Below are positions 18,976 through 26,521 of a stretch of 44,914 nt of DNA, piece after piece (the stretch's first letter is position 1; each line of letters opens with the position of its first letter). Both the position numbers and the translations under genes were made by a program. The stretch comes from Alphaproteobacteria bacterium (GTDB lineage: Bacteria > Pseudomonadota > Alphaproteobacteria > Rhodobacterales > Rhodobacteraceae), in NCBI GenBank assembly GCA_009908505.1, contig JAAAPD010000013.1, positions 1-44,914 of the forward strand. The letters are read 5' to 3'. The notes below the pieces were generated by a model. The model saw only the letters and a list, made by a program, of their open reading frames with translations. It had not been told where the DNA came from and made no database searches.

Positions 18976-20049
18976 ATGCGCCATAGCCTGAAAGAGATTG
19001 CCGCGTCGCTGGGGGCCGAGACCCTTGGCGACGCGTCGCTTCTGGTGGACCGGCTGGCCGAACCGGGTGAGGCGGGGCCGGATGACCTGGCCCTGGCCGT
19101 TGCCCCGAAATTCGCCGACCAGCTGGCCGCCAGCCGGGCACAGGCCGCCGTGGTCTGGCCCGGCGCGGACCTGGCCGCGCTGGGGCTCGATGGGGCCATC
19201 GTGGCGCCACGCGGGCGGCTGGTGATGGCGGGGCTGACCGCGCTGCTGGACGATGACCCCGCATTCGCGGGGCTGTCCGGGCGGCATGCGACGGCGGTGA
19301 TCGAGCCCGGCGCCGCCATCTCCGCGGATGCGATCATCGGGCCGTTCTGCGTCATCGGCCCGGGTGTCGTGATCGGGCCGGGCGCGCGGATCGGGGCGCA
19401 TGTCACTATCGGCGCCGAATCCCGGATCGGGTCCGGGGCGACGCTGCATGCAGGGGTGCGGATCGGTGCGCGGGTGCGGATCGGCGACCGCTTCGTCGCC
19501 CAGCCCGGCGTGGTGATCGGTGGCGACGGTTTTTCCTTCACCAATGCCGGCCCGTCCAACGTGGAACGCGCGATGCGCCAGCGCGGGGACGCGCCGCTCG
19601 ACCCGCCCGCAGACCCTGACAGGGACGGGGCCTGGCACCGCATCCATTCGCTGGGCGGGGTCGAAATCGGCGACGATGTCGAGATAGGGGCCAACAGCAC
19701 GGTTGATGCCGGCACGATCCGCGCGACCCGCATCGGCAATGGCGCCAAGATCGACAACTTGGTCCAGATCGGACACAACGTGGTGCTGGGCGCCGATTGC
19801 CTGATCTGCGCCCATGCGGCCATTGCCGGGTCCAGCGTGCTGGGGCCACGGGTGATCCTGGGCGGCAAGTCCGGGGTCGCCGACAACCTGACGATCGGAC
19901 GCGACGTGGTCGCGGGCGGCGGGGCCGTGATCCTGTCGGACTTGGCCGACGGGCAGTTCGTCAGCGGCCACCCGGCCAAGCCGACCCGCGCGCACCGCGC
20001 CGAACAAAAGGCCCTGCGGCGTCTGGCCCGCGGGCCGGGGGGCGAATAA
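18976..20049 (+). CDS. lpxD: UDP-3-O-acylglucosamine N-acyltransferase LpxD
   Basis: Third step of lipid A synthesis: transfer of a 3-hydroxyacyl chain from ACP to the UDP-sugar; cytoplasmic homotrimer. 357 aa with an N-terminal LpxD domain ([20 protein letters not shown]) and a left-handed beta-helix of hexapeptide repeats from about residue 105 ([20 protein letters not shown]...) to 330, with the catalytic-histidine motif [12 protein letters not shown]. It lies outside the usual lpxD-fabZ-lpxA-lpxB cluster, at least in this window, and is followed by its own ACP and ketosynthase. It may be a second LpxD with a special acyl donor, or the only copy in a rearranged locus. Confidence 0.9.
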   Translation: MRHSLKEIAASLGAETLGDASLLVDRLAEPGEAGPDDLALAVAPKFADQLAASRAQAAVVWPGADLAALGLDGAIVAPRGRLVMAGLTALLDDDPAFAGLSGRHATAVIEPGAAISADAIIGPFCVIGPGVVIGPGARIGAHVTIGAESRIGSGATLHAGVRIGARVRIGDRFVAQPGVVIGGDGFSFTNAGPSNVERAMRQRGDAPLDPPADPDRDGAWHRIHSLGGVEIGDDVEIGANSTVDAGTIRATRIGNGAKIDNLVQIGHNVVLGADCLICAHAAIAGSSVLGPRVILGGKSGVADNLTIGRDVVAGGGAVILSDLADGQFVSGHPAKPTRAHRAEQKALRRLARGPGGE

Positions 20050-20096
20050 CGGTTCCCATCGGCCCGGCAAGGCACTAAATCCCCCGCAGGGAACCG
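20050..20096 (+). promoter_or_regulatory. Long-loop inverted repeat before the acyl carrier protein gene
   Basis: CGGTTCCC (20050-20057) and GGGAACCG (20089-20096) form a perfect 8-bp stem with a 31-nt loop that fills almost the whole lpxD-ACP gap and ends just before the AAGAGGA ribosome-binding site. It has no T-run, so it is more likely an mRNA processing or stability element than a terminator. Inference from sequence symmetry. Confidence 0.35.
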
Positions 20097-20109
20097 CCAA
20101 GAGGACATC

Positions 20110-20373
20110 ATGAGCGACGCCATCGCCGACAAGGTCATCGCCATCATTGCCGACCAGGCCATGCTGGACCCGGCTGACGTGAAACCCGAGCACACGCTCG
20201 AAGACCTCGGCATCGACAGCCTGGGCCTGGTCGAAAGCATCTTCGCCATCGAAGAGGCCTTCGACATCTCGGTGCCCTTCAACGCCAATGACCCATCGGA
20301 AAGCGAATTCGACATTTCCTCGGTCCGGGCGATCATCGGCGCGGTCGAGGGCCTTGTAAGGGACCAGGCGTGA
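20110..20373 (+). CDS. Dedicated acyl carrier protein
   Basis: 87-aa acidic ACP with the phosphopantetheine site in DLGIDSLGLVESIF (S37). It is clearly not the housekeeping AcpP in sequence and has an unusual C-terminal half (NDPSESEFDISSVRAIIGAVEGL). It sits between lpxD and a ketoacyl-ACP synthase; its stop overlaps the ketosynthase GTG start by four bases. It probably carries a specific acyl chain for an envelope lipid, analogous in context to rhizobial AcpXL but not evidently the same family. Confidence 0.9.
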   Translation: MSDAIADKVIAIIADQAMLDPADVKPEHTLEDLGIDSLGLVESIFAIEEAFDISVPFNANDPSESEFDISSVRAIIGAVEGLVRDQA

Positions 20374-21584
20374 GCCACCGGGTCGTCATTACCGGGGCGG
20401 GCACGATCAACGCCCTGGGTCATGATGTGCCCACCACGCTGGAGGCCATGCGCGAGGGGCGCTGCGGCATTGGCACGCTGGATATCCGCGACGTTGACCG
20501 GCTGGCGGTCAAGATCGGCGGGCAGGTCACGGGCTATGACGAACAGGCCCATTTCAATCGCCAACAGATATCGCTCTATGACCGTTTCACGCAGTTCACC
20601 TTGCTGGCCGCGCGCCAGGCGCTGGGGCAGGCTGGGCTTACCTTCTCGGGGGACCTGGCGGATCGGTCCGGCGTGGTGCTGGGCACCTCGGGCGGCGGGC
20701 TGAACACCCAGGATGAGAATTACCGGGCGGTCTACGAAGAGGGCAAGAACCGGGTCCATCCCTTCATCGTGCCCAAGTTGATGAACAACGCCGCCGCGTC
20801 CCATGTCAGCATGGAATGGAACCTGCGCGGCCCGTCCTTCACCGTGGCCACGGCCTGTGCCTCGTCCAATCATGCCATGGGGCAGGCCTTCAGCATGATC
20901 CGGTCTGGCATGGCCGACGTGATGATCACCGGCGGATCGGAATCCATGCTGTGCTTTGGCGGCGTCAAGGCCTGGGAGGGGCTGCGGGTCATGTCCAAGG
21001 ATGCCTGCCGCCCCTTCAGCGCAACGCGCAACGGCATGGTCCAGGGCGAGGGGGCGGGCGTCTTCGTCTTCGAGCGGCTGGACCACGCGAAGAAGCGCGG
21101 CGCCGAAATCCTGGCCGAGGTGGCGGGATTCGCCATGTCTTCGGACGCCTCGGATATCGTGATGCCGTCGAAACAGGGCGCGGCGCGGGCCATCGCGGGC
21201 GCGCTGCGCGATGGCGGGATCGACCGCGGGCAGGTGGGCTACATCAACGCCCACGGCACCGGCACGGCCGCCAATGACAAGACCGAGTGCGCCGCGGTGG
21301 CGGATGTCTTCGGCGCGCAGGCCGACAAGCTGATGCTGTCTTCGACCAAGTCCATGCACGGCCACCTGATCGGCGGCACCGGCGCGGTGGAATTGCTGGC
21401 CTGCATCATGGCGCTGCGCGACGGGGTGGTCGCGCCGACCATCGGCTACGAGGAGTTCGACCCCGAATGCGCCCTGGACGTGGTGCCCAACGAGGCCCGC
21501 GGGGCGAATGTCGAGGTGGCGCTGTCAAACGCCTTCGCTTTCGGCGGGCTCAATGCCGTGCTGGCCCTGAAGAAAGCCCCCTGA
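20370..21584 (+). CDS. Beta-ketoacyl-ACP synthase (KAS II/FabF-like)
   Basis: Condensing enzyme for fatty acyl elongation, 404 aa, starting with GTG within the ACP stop (GTGA). Thiolase-fold catalytic residues are C163 in VATACASSNHA, H295 in INAHGTGTAAND and H332 in KSMHGHLIGGTG. It differs from housekeeping FabF in several loops (e.g. GGLNTQDENYRAVYEEGKN), closer in general look to specialised KAS such as NodE-type enzymes. With the dedicated ACP and LpxD it suggests a small pathway that makes and loads a particular acyl chain. Confidence 0.9.
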   Translation: MSHRVVITGAGTINALGHDVPTTLEAMREGRCGIGTLDIRDVDRLAVKIGGQVTGYDEQAHFNRQQISLYDRFTQFTLLAARQALGQAGLTFSGDLADRSGVVLGTSGGGLNTQDENYRAVYEEGKNRVHPFIVPKLMNNAAASHVSMEWNLRGPSFTVATACASSNHAMGQAFSMIRSGMADVMITGGSESMLCFGGVKAWEGLRVMSKDACRPFSATRNGMVQGEGAGVFVFERLDHAKKRGAEILAEVAGFAMSSDASDIVMPSKQGAARAIAGALRDGGIDRGQVGYINAHGTGTAANDKTECAAVADVFGAQADKLMLSSTKSMHGHLIGGTGAVELLACIMALRDGVVAPTIGYEEFDPECALDVVPNEARGANVEVALSNAFAFGGLNAVLALKKAP

Positions 21585-21593
21585 AACGCGAAA

Positions 21594-21615
21594 CGCCGCC
21601 CCCGGTGGGGCGGCG
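21594..21615. terminator. GC-rich hairpin between convergent KAS and ialB genes
   Basis: CGCCGCCCC-CGGT-GGGGCGGCG is a perfect 9-bp stem with a 4-nt loop, placed between two convergent stop codons. There is no U-tract on either side, so termination may need Rho or be weak, but the position favours a shared terminator. Confidence 0.55.
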
Positions 21616-21639
21616 CCGCGGATTGGGTCCGAGCCCGGA

Positions 21640-22242
21640 TCAGAGCGAGTCGAAGGCCGCGGTGAAGCCAGACAGGGAAATGGTCAGCACGACCTCCTGG
21701 TCGGGGGCCGCGAAGGGCACCAGGCGCAGTGTTGCGGTGGCACCTGCCTTGAACAGGCCGACATCCTCGGCGGTAAAGCCCACGCGGGCGATGCAGCCGC
21801 CCTGGTTGCAGGTGGTGAACTGAAAGCGCCGGGCGGTGCCGCCATCGACCCGCAGGGTCAGTTGTTCGGTCAGCAGCGTGCCAAGCGGCGCGACGATGGT
21901 GGCGCCAGCCGAGGCTTGGCCCTCTTCGATGTTGACCATCGAGATCTCGGCCACGTCATTGCCCTCGTCATCGGAGAGCAACTGGTAGATCTGGCACGGG
22001 TCGTCGCCCTCTTCGGTGCGCAGGCAGCGCACGATCCAGTCGTCATGCTCTTCGCGGACATATTGCTGGCCGACCTGGGGTTCGCCGGCGATGGGGTTGC
22101 CCTCATCATCGACGGGGGTGCCCATGTCGAGCTCGGCGGCGGGATCCTGCGCCTCGTTCGAGGCGGTGTCGTCCTGCGCCGTGGCCGGAAGGCCCAGCAT
22201 GGCGAGGACGGCGGCAAGCGAAAGTAGTTTCTGAAAGGTCAT
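21640..22242 (-). CDS. Exported invasion-associated locus B (IalB)-family protein
   Basis: 200 aa with a Sec signal peptide (MTFQKLLSLAAVLAMLGLPATAQ) and a mature domain of the IalB family: DDWIVRCLRTEEGDDPCQIY and FTTCNQGGCIARVGF carry two conserved cysteine pairs, probably disulfides in the periplasm. The family is named from Bartonella, but free-living alphaproteobacteria have many copies and their function is unclear. The start at 22242 fits the signal peptide; the frame stays open to 22353 without similarity. Upstream lie two minus-strand terminators and RNA candidates, so its own promoter is probably between 22243 and 22380. Confidence 0.85.
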   Translation of the reverse strand: MTFQKLLSLAAVLAMLGLPATAQDDTASNEAQDPAAELDMGTPVDDEGNPIAGEPQVGQQYVREEHDDWIVRCLRTEEGDDPCQIYQLLSDDEGNDVAEISMVNIEEGQASAGATIVAPLGTLLTEQLTLRVDGGTARRFQFTTCNQGGCIARVGFTAEDVGLFKAGATATLRLVPFAAPDQEVVLTISLSGFTAAFDSL

Positions 22243-22382
22243 GTTTGCGTCCGTTTCATTGTGGTCGACCACCGCGTAGCACGGATCGGCCCGACTGTCA
22301 GACCCAATTTGCGCCGAAAAGCGCCTCGGCAACGCCTTGCCCAGTTGGTGCACATGCGGCCTATGATCTTGATTTCAAAATG

Positions 22383-22441
22383 AAAAAGGGCCCTTGCGGA
22401 CCCTTCTCCATTTCTCCCTGTCGGACTTAGCCGACTTATTG
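22383..22441 (-). ncRNA. Candidate small RNA B, minus strand
   Basis: A possible promoter on the minus strand is TTGACG (22476-22471) and TAGCGT (22453-22448), spacing 17 bp, giving a start near 22441. The end is a strong intrinsic terminator: AAGGGTCC-GCAA-GGGCCCTT (22405-22386) running into UUUUU. On the plus strand the same stem has a C-A mismatch and no T-run, so the orientation is clear. The roughly 60-nt RNA would contain AAGTCCGACAGGGAG, complementary at 17 of 19 positions to candidate RNA A. No protein-coding potential is visible. Confidence 0.5.
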
Positions 22442-22575
22442 TGGGGGACGCTACGAAAAGCCGGGGCATCCGTCAACAGGCAAAAGCGGCAATCTGTCAT
22501 GGGGTCCATTCCGTTCCGTGATGGGCCGGGAAAAAAGCCGCGCCCGGGGGCGCGGCAAGTCTGACAGGGAGGAAT
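22410..22575. repeat. Imperfect 19-bp inverted repeat joining the two RNA candidates
   Basis: Plus-strand 22410-22428 (ATTTCTCCCTGTCGGACTT) is the reverse complement of 22557-22575 (AAGTCTGACAGGGAGGAAT) with two mismatches. Each arm lies directly upstream of an intrinsic terminator on the minus strand. It allows base pairing between the two RNAs, or a long-range hairpin in a read-through transcript. Confidence 0.75.
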
Positions 22576-22602
22576 GCCCACACCGCGGGAGGAGGGGTGC
22601 GG
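22531..22602 (-). ncRNA. Candidate CCUCCUCCC-motif small RNA (Cuckoo/Ccs-like), minus strand
   Basis: Minus strand features in order: TCTAAT -10-like word (22615-22610, with only a weak -35), a small hairpin CCGC...GCGG (22602-22583) whose loop holds CCTCCTCCC (22595-22587), a second pyrimidine-rich TTCCTCCCTG (22574-22565), and a perfect intrinsic terminator GCCGCGCC-CCCG-GGCGCGGC (22556-22537) followed by TTTTTT. Size about 72 nt. The CCUCCUCCC loop motif (anti-Shine-Dalgarno) defines the Cuckoo/CcsR RNAs of Rhodobacter and other alphaproteobacteria, which usually lie beside DUF1127 genes. Here no DUF1127 gene is adjacent (one lies at 41269). The plus-strand reading of the motif (GGGAGGAGG) is too far from the next start (22686) to act as its ribosome-binding site. 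Confidence 0.6.
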
Positions 22603-22685
22603 CGGGGCGATTAGAGACTGGCACAGAAGGGTTAAGAATGTATTTTGGCCGTCGGACCGAATGTGACGGCGAAAGGACCACCGGC

Positions 22686-24236
22686 ATGGGCGACGGGATA
22701 TTCATCGGCGGCGGGGGCGATGGCCATGGGCAATCGCAACACCTGCTTTTGAAATATGCAAACCGGCACGGGTTGATCGCCGGGGCCACGGGCACAGGCA
22801 AGACGGTGACCCTTCAGATCCTGGCCGAGGGGTTCTCTGCCGCCGGCGTGCCGGTCTTCCTGTCCGATGTGAAGGGCGACCTTTCGGGGCTGGCCAAGTC
22901 CGGCTCGGCCGAATTCAAGCTGCATGATGCCTTTGCCGAGCGGGCCGACACCATCGGCCTGGACCTGTCCTATTCCGACACGCCCGTGACCTTCTGGGAT
23001 CTTTTCGGTGAACAGGGCCATCCGATCCGCACCACCGTTTCCGAGATGGGGCCGCTTCTTCTGTCGCAGCTCATGGGGCTTTCGGAGGCGCAAGAGGGGG
23101 TTCTGAACGTCGCTTTCCGCGTGGCCGATGACGAGGGGCTGCCGCTGCTGGACCTCGAAGACCTGCAATCGCTGCTGGTCTGGGTCGGCCAGAACGCCAA
23201 GGCCCTGTCGCTGCGCTATGGCAACGTGGCGACCTCTTCGGTGGGGGCTATCCAGCGGGAATTGCTGGTGCTGGAAAACCAGGGCGGTGAGAGGTTGTTC
23301 GGGGAACCGGCGCTGGACCTGTCCGACATGATGGCCACCGCACCCGACGGGCGGGGCCGGGTGAACGTGCTGGCGGCCGATACGCTGATGGCGAACCCGT
23401 CGCTTTATGCGACCTTCCTGCTTTGGCTGCTGTCGGAGCTGTTTGAGGACCTGCCCGAGGTGGGCAATCCAGACAAGCCGAAACTGGTCTTCTTCTTCGA
23501 CGAGGCGCACTTGCTGTTCGACGATGCGCCCAAGGCGCTGGTGGACAAGGTCGAACAGGTGGCGCGGCTTATCCGGTCCAAGGGGGTCGGCGTCTATTTC
23601 GTCACCCAGAACCCTGCGGACGTGCCCGAGGACGTGTTGGGCCAGCTGGGCAACCGTTTTCAACATGCGCTGCGCGCATTCACGGCCAAGGATCAGCGGG
23701 CGCTGAAACAGGCCGCCGAGACCTATCGCCCCAACCCCGGGTTCGACACAGCCGAGGCGATCACCCAGGTCGGCACAGGCGAGGCGGTGACCTCGATGCT
23801 GCAGGACAAGGGCGTGCCGGGGATCGTCGAGCGCACGCTGATCCGGCCGCCTTCGTCCCAGCTGGGGCCGATCATGGCCGAGGAACGCGTGGCGATCATG
23901 GCGGCCAGCCCGATGGCCGGCAAATATGACACGGCGTTGGACCGGCACAGCGCAGCCGAGATTCTGTCGCAACGCGCCCAAGAGGCTGCACAAGCCGCCG
24001 AAGAGGCCGAGCGCCAGGAGGCTGATCTTGGGCAGGAGGAGCGCGAGTTTCGCAATGCCCGGCGCTATGACGGCGGCGGCCGGTCGGGCGGCAAGTCGCG
24101 GCTCTGGTCCACGCGCCACCGCCATGATGACGGGATCGGCGAAAGCATCGCCAAGGTGGTGGTAAAGGAACTCAAGGGCACCACGGGCCGCCGCATCGTG
24201 CGCGGCGTCCTTGGCGGGCTGTTCAAGGGCCGCTAA
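22686..24236 (+). CDS. YjgR/DUF853 HerA-like NTPase
   Basis: 516-aa P-loop ATPase of the DUF853 (YjgR) group, related to HerA/FtsK-type motors. It begins MGDGIFIGGGGDGHG, with Walker A GATGTGKTVTLQ, the VFLSDVKGDLSGL segment, and Walker B-like LVFFFDEAHLLFDD. The glutamine/alanine/glutamate-rich helix near residues 435-460 precedes a basic C-terminus. The biological role of the family is undefined. I chose ATG 22686, with GAAAGGA just upstream, since the family N-terminus starts there; an in-frame GTG at 22518 would read through the small-RNA candidate. Its stop overlaps the convergent CorC gene by four bases. Confidence 0.9.
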   Translation: MGDGIFIGGGGDGHGQSQHLLLKYANRHGLIAGATGTGKTVTLQILAEGFSAAGVPVFLSDVKGDLSGLAKSGSAEFKLHDAFAERADTIGLDLSYSDTPVTFWDLFGEQGHPIRTTVSEMGPLLLSQLMGLSEAQEGVLNVAFRVADDEGLPLLDLEDLQSLLVWVGQNAKALSLRYGNVATSSVGAIQRELLVLENQGGERLFGEPALDLSDMMATAPDGRGRVNVLAADTLMANPSLYATFLLWLLSELFEDLPEVGNPDKPKLVFFFDEAHLLFDDAPKALVDKVEQVARLIRSKGVGVYFVTQNPADVPEDVLGQLGNRFQHALRAFTAKDQRALKQAAETYRPNPGFDTAEAITQVGTGEAVTSMLQDKGVPGIVERTLIRPPSSQLGPIMAEERVAIMAASPMAGKYDTALDRHSAAEILSQRAQEAAQAAEEAERQEADLGQEEREFRNARRYDGGGRSGGKSRLWSTRHRHDDGIGESIAKVVVKELKGTTGRRIVRGVLGGLFKGR

Positions 24237-25522
24237 AGGCGGCTGATGCGAAGCTCGCTCACGCGGTTTTCCTCGCGGCTCGTGACCTCGAAACGGAACC
24301 CGTGGAAGGAAAAGACCTGGCCCGCCGCCGGGATCATCTGCGCCTCGTGGATGACCAGACCGGCGATGGTGTTCGCCTCGTCATCGGGCAGGGACCAGTC
24401 CATGGCGCGATTGAGGTCGCGTATTGTCATGCCGCCATCGACGGTGATGCTGCCATCATCATCGGCGATGAAGTCGTCATCTTCGTCGGTGTCGAACTCG
24501 TCGGTGATCTCTCCGACAATCTCTTCGAGGATGTCCTCCAGCGTGATGAGCCCCTGAAGCGAGCCGTATTCATCCACGACCAGGGCAAAATGGGTGTGCC
24601 GGGCCAGGAATTTGCGCATCTGGTCGTCCAGCGAGGTGGTCTCGGGGATGAAATAGGGCTCCATCGCCACGGTCATGATGTCGAAGGCCTGCAACTCCTC
24701 GGGGTCGATGCGCCCGTCGCCCAGCATCCGGTGCATGGCGCGCAGCAGGTCCTTGGCGTGCAGGACGCCGACGATGTTCTCGGGGTCCTCGCGGAACAGC
24801 GGCAGGCGGGTGTGCTTGCTGTCGAGCACATGGGACAGGATATCCATGACCGGCAGGCTGGCGTCGATCATCTCGATGTCCGAACGATGCAGCATGATCT
24901 CTTCGACCGCGCGTTCACCCAGGTCGAGCGCGCCGAGGATGCGGTCGCGGTCCTCCTTTTCGACCACCCCCTCGGAATGGCCCAGCTGGAGCGCCCCGGC
25001 GATCTCGTCGCGCACGGCCAGGATGTTGGTGTCGGGGTCGGTTTTCACGCCGAAAACCCGCAGCACCCCGCGCACCAGCAGGCGCACCGCACCCACGACC
25101 GGCGCGAACACCGTGACCACGATGGAGATCGGACCCGAGGCCAGCCCGGCGGCCTTCTCGGCATTGGTGATGGCATAGGTCTTGGGCAGCACCTCGGCGA
25201 AGATCAGCACCAGAAGGGTCATGACCAGGGTCGCCATTGCCACGCCGCTTTCGCCGAAGGCGCGGGTGAACAACGCCGTGGCCAGCGAGGTGGCGAGGAT
25301 GTTGACCAGGTTGTTGCCCAACAGAACCGAGCCGATCAGCCGTTCGCTGTCCTCGGTGATGGTCAGGGCGCGGGCGGCCCCTTTGTCGCCTTTGTCGGCA
25401 TTCGAGCGCAGCTTGCCGCGCGAGGCGGCGGTGAGCGCGGTTTCCGAGCCGGAGAAAAACCCCGACAGCACCAGCAGAACGCCGATGGCGCCGGCGGTCG
25501 TCCAGAAGGCAGCGTCGATCAT
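24233..25522 (-). CDS. CNNM/CorC-family protein, second copy
   Basis: 429 aa with the same order as the protein at 15018-16292: DUF21/CNNM membrane domain (AIGVLLVLSGFFSGSETALTAAS), CBS pair (EEIMLHRSDIEMI..., LQGLITLEDILEEIVGEI) and CorC_HlyC domain (DDGSITVDGGMTIRDLNRAM). EDILEEIVGEI is classic for the larger CorC/YfjD-type branch. Probable role in Mg2+/divalent-cation handling at the inner membrane. Same strand as xerD, 51 bp downstream of it. The two copies are diverged paralogues, not a recent duplication. Confidence 0.93.
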   Translation of the reverse strand: MIDAAFWTTAGAIGVLLVLSGFFSGSETALTAASRGKLRSNADKGDKGAARALTITEDSERLIGSVLLGNNLVNILATSLATALFTRAFGESGVAMATLVMTLLVLIFAEVLPKTYAITNAEKAAGLASGPISIVVTVFAPVVGAVRLLVRGVLRVFGVKTDPDTNILAVRDEIAGALQLGHSEGVVEKEDRDRILGALDLGERAVEEIMLHRSDIEMIDASLPVMDILSHVLDSKHTRLPLFREDPENIVGVLHAKDLLRAMHRMLGDGRIDPEELQAFDIMTVAMEPYFIPETTSLDDQMRKFLARHTHFALVVDEYGSLQGLITLEDILEEIVGEITDEFDTDEDDDFIADDDGSITVDGGMTIRDLNRAMDWSLPDDEANTIAGLVIHEAQMIPAAGQVFSFHGFRFEVTSREENRVSELRISRL

Positions 25523-25573
25523 GACAGGTAGTCCCGTTGCATTGGCCCCTTATGGGGCCACCGCGGCGCGGCT

Positions 25574-26521
25574 TCAAGCGTCATCGGGATCGTGCCGGGC
25601 CAGGGGGTGATGGTCCAGCACCAGGTCGCGCAAACGCTCTTCGAGGACGTGGGTGTAGATCTCGGTGGTCCCCACATATGCATGGCCCAGCAGGGTCTGG
25701 ATCGCCCGCAGGTCGGCGCCCCCGGCCAGAAGGTGCGTGGCGAAGGCATGGCGCAGGGTATGCGGGCTGACGCGGTCGGGGCGGATACCGGCCTTCGCGG
25801 CCCAGGTCTTTATCAGCCCGTGAAAGCTCTGCCGGGTCAGGTGGCCGGCTTTTCCCCGTGACGGGAACAGGAAAGGCGAGCGGGGCTTGCGCTGCGCCGC
25901 GACCTTGTCCTCGGCCGCGTCGCGCTCGGCCAGCCAGTCGGCCAGCGCCGCGCGGGCCGGCGGCGACAGCGGCACCATGCGCTCCTTGTCCCCCTTGCCG
26001 CGCACCAGCAGCATGCGGGGATCGCCTCGCGCCGCCGAGACCGGCAGGGCGACAAGCTCCGACACCCGCATGCCGGTGGCATAGAGCACTTCCATCAGGC
26101 AGATGTTGCGAGCCCGGTCCCGTTGGCTGTGCCGGGCGGCGTGCAGCAGCGCGTCGACCTCCTCGGTGCTCAGGGTCTTGGGCAGGCGCCGGGCGCGGCC
26201 CGGCCCGGCGATCTGGATGGCGGGGTTGTCCGAGCGCCAGCCTTCGTCGAAGGTGAAGCGGAACAGTTGCCGGATCGCCGACAGGCGCCGGGCACGGGTG
26301 GCCGGGGCCAGCCCCTCGGCCTCGCAGGAGACAAGGTAGTCTTCCACGTCCGCCCGGGTGGCGCAGGCCAGGTCCCGGCCCCGGCTGTCCAGCCACTCGG
26401 CAAAGGCGGCCAGGTCGCGGGCATAGGCGGACAGGGTATTGTCGGCGGCATCCAGTTCCGCCGCCTGCGCCTCGAGGAAGGCCTGGATCCAGTGCGCCTG
26501 CGGCTGGTCGGCGGCGCTCAT
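25574..26521 (-). CDS. xerD: Tyrosine recombinase XerD
   Basis: Resolves chromosome dimers at dif together with XerC, at the septum with FtsK. 315 aa: N-terminal SAM-like core-binding domain, then the catalytic domain with the full set R152 (ATGMRVSEL), K176 (RGKGDKER), H254 and R257 (SPHTLRHAFATHLL), H280 (LLGHAYVGTTEIYTHV) and nucleophile Y289. Length and motifs match chromosomal XerD rather than a phage integrase; no element boundaries are near. Its start overlaps the end of the exported-protein gene (ATGA). Confidence 0.95.
   Translation of the reverse strand: MSAADQPQAHWIQAFLEAQAAELDAADNTLSAYARDLAAFAEWLDSRGRDLACATRADVEDYLVSCEAEGLAPATRARRLSAIRQLFRFTFDEGWRSDNPAIQIAGPGRARRLPKTLSTEEVDALLHAARHSQRDRARNICLMEVLYATGMRVSELVALPVSAARGDPRMLLVRGKGDKERMVPLSPPARAALADWLAERDAAEDKVAAQRKPRSPFLFPSRGKAGHLTRQSFHGLIKTWAAKAGIRPDRVSPHTLRHAFATHLLAGGADLRAIQTLLGHAYVGTTEIYTHVLEERLRDLVLDHHPLARHDPDDA

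Noticed and set aside
17410..20193. 927-codon minus-strand open frame across the L,D-transpeptidase and lpxD
   Set aside because: Runs antisense to two clear genes and across their gap; composition is that of a GC-skew shadow.
18945..21365. 806-codon minus-strand open frame opposite lpxD-ACP-KAS
   Set aside because: Antisense shadow of three well-supported genes.
22587..22595. GGGAGGAGG on the plus strand as a strong ribosome-binding site
   Set aside because: It is about 90 bp from the next supported start codon; the minus-strand hairpin-loop reading explains it better.
22518..22685. N-terminal extension of the YjgR-type NTPase from GTG 22518
   Set aside because: Arg/Gly-rich translation that reads through a terminator and RNA motif; the family N-terminus begins at 22686 with its own ribosome-binding site.
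25574..26521. Tyrosine recombinase as a sign of a mobile element
   Set aside because: It has the length and motifs of housekeeping XerD, lies within an operon, and no attachment repeats or cargo are present.
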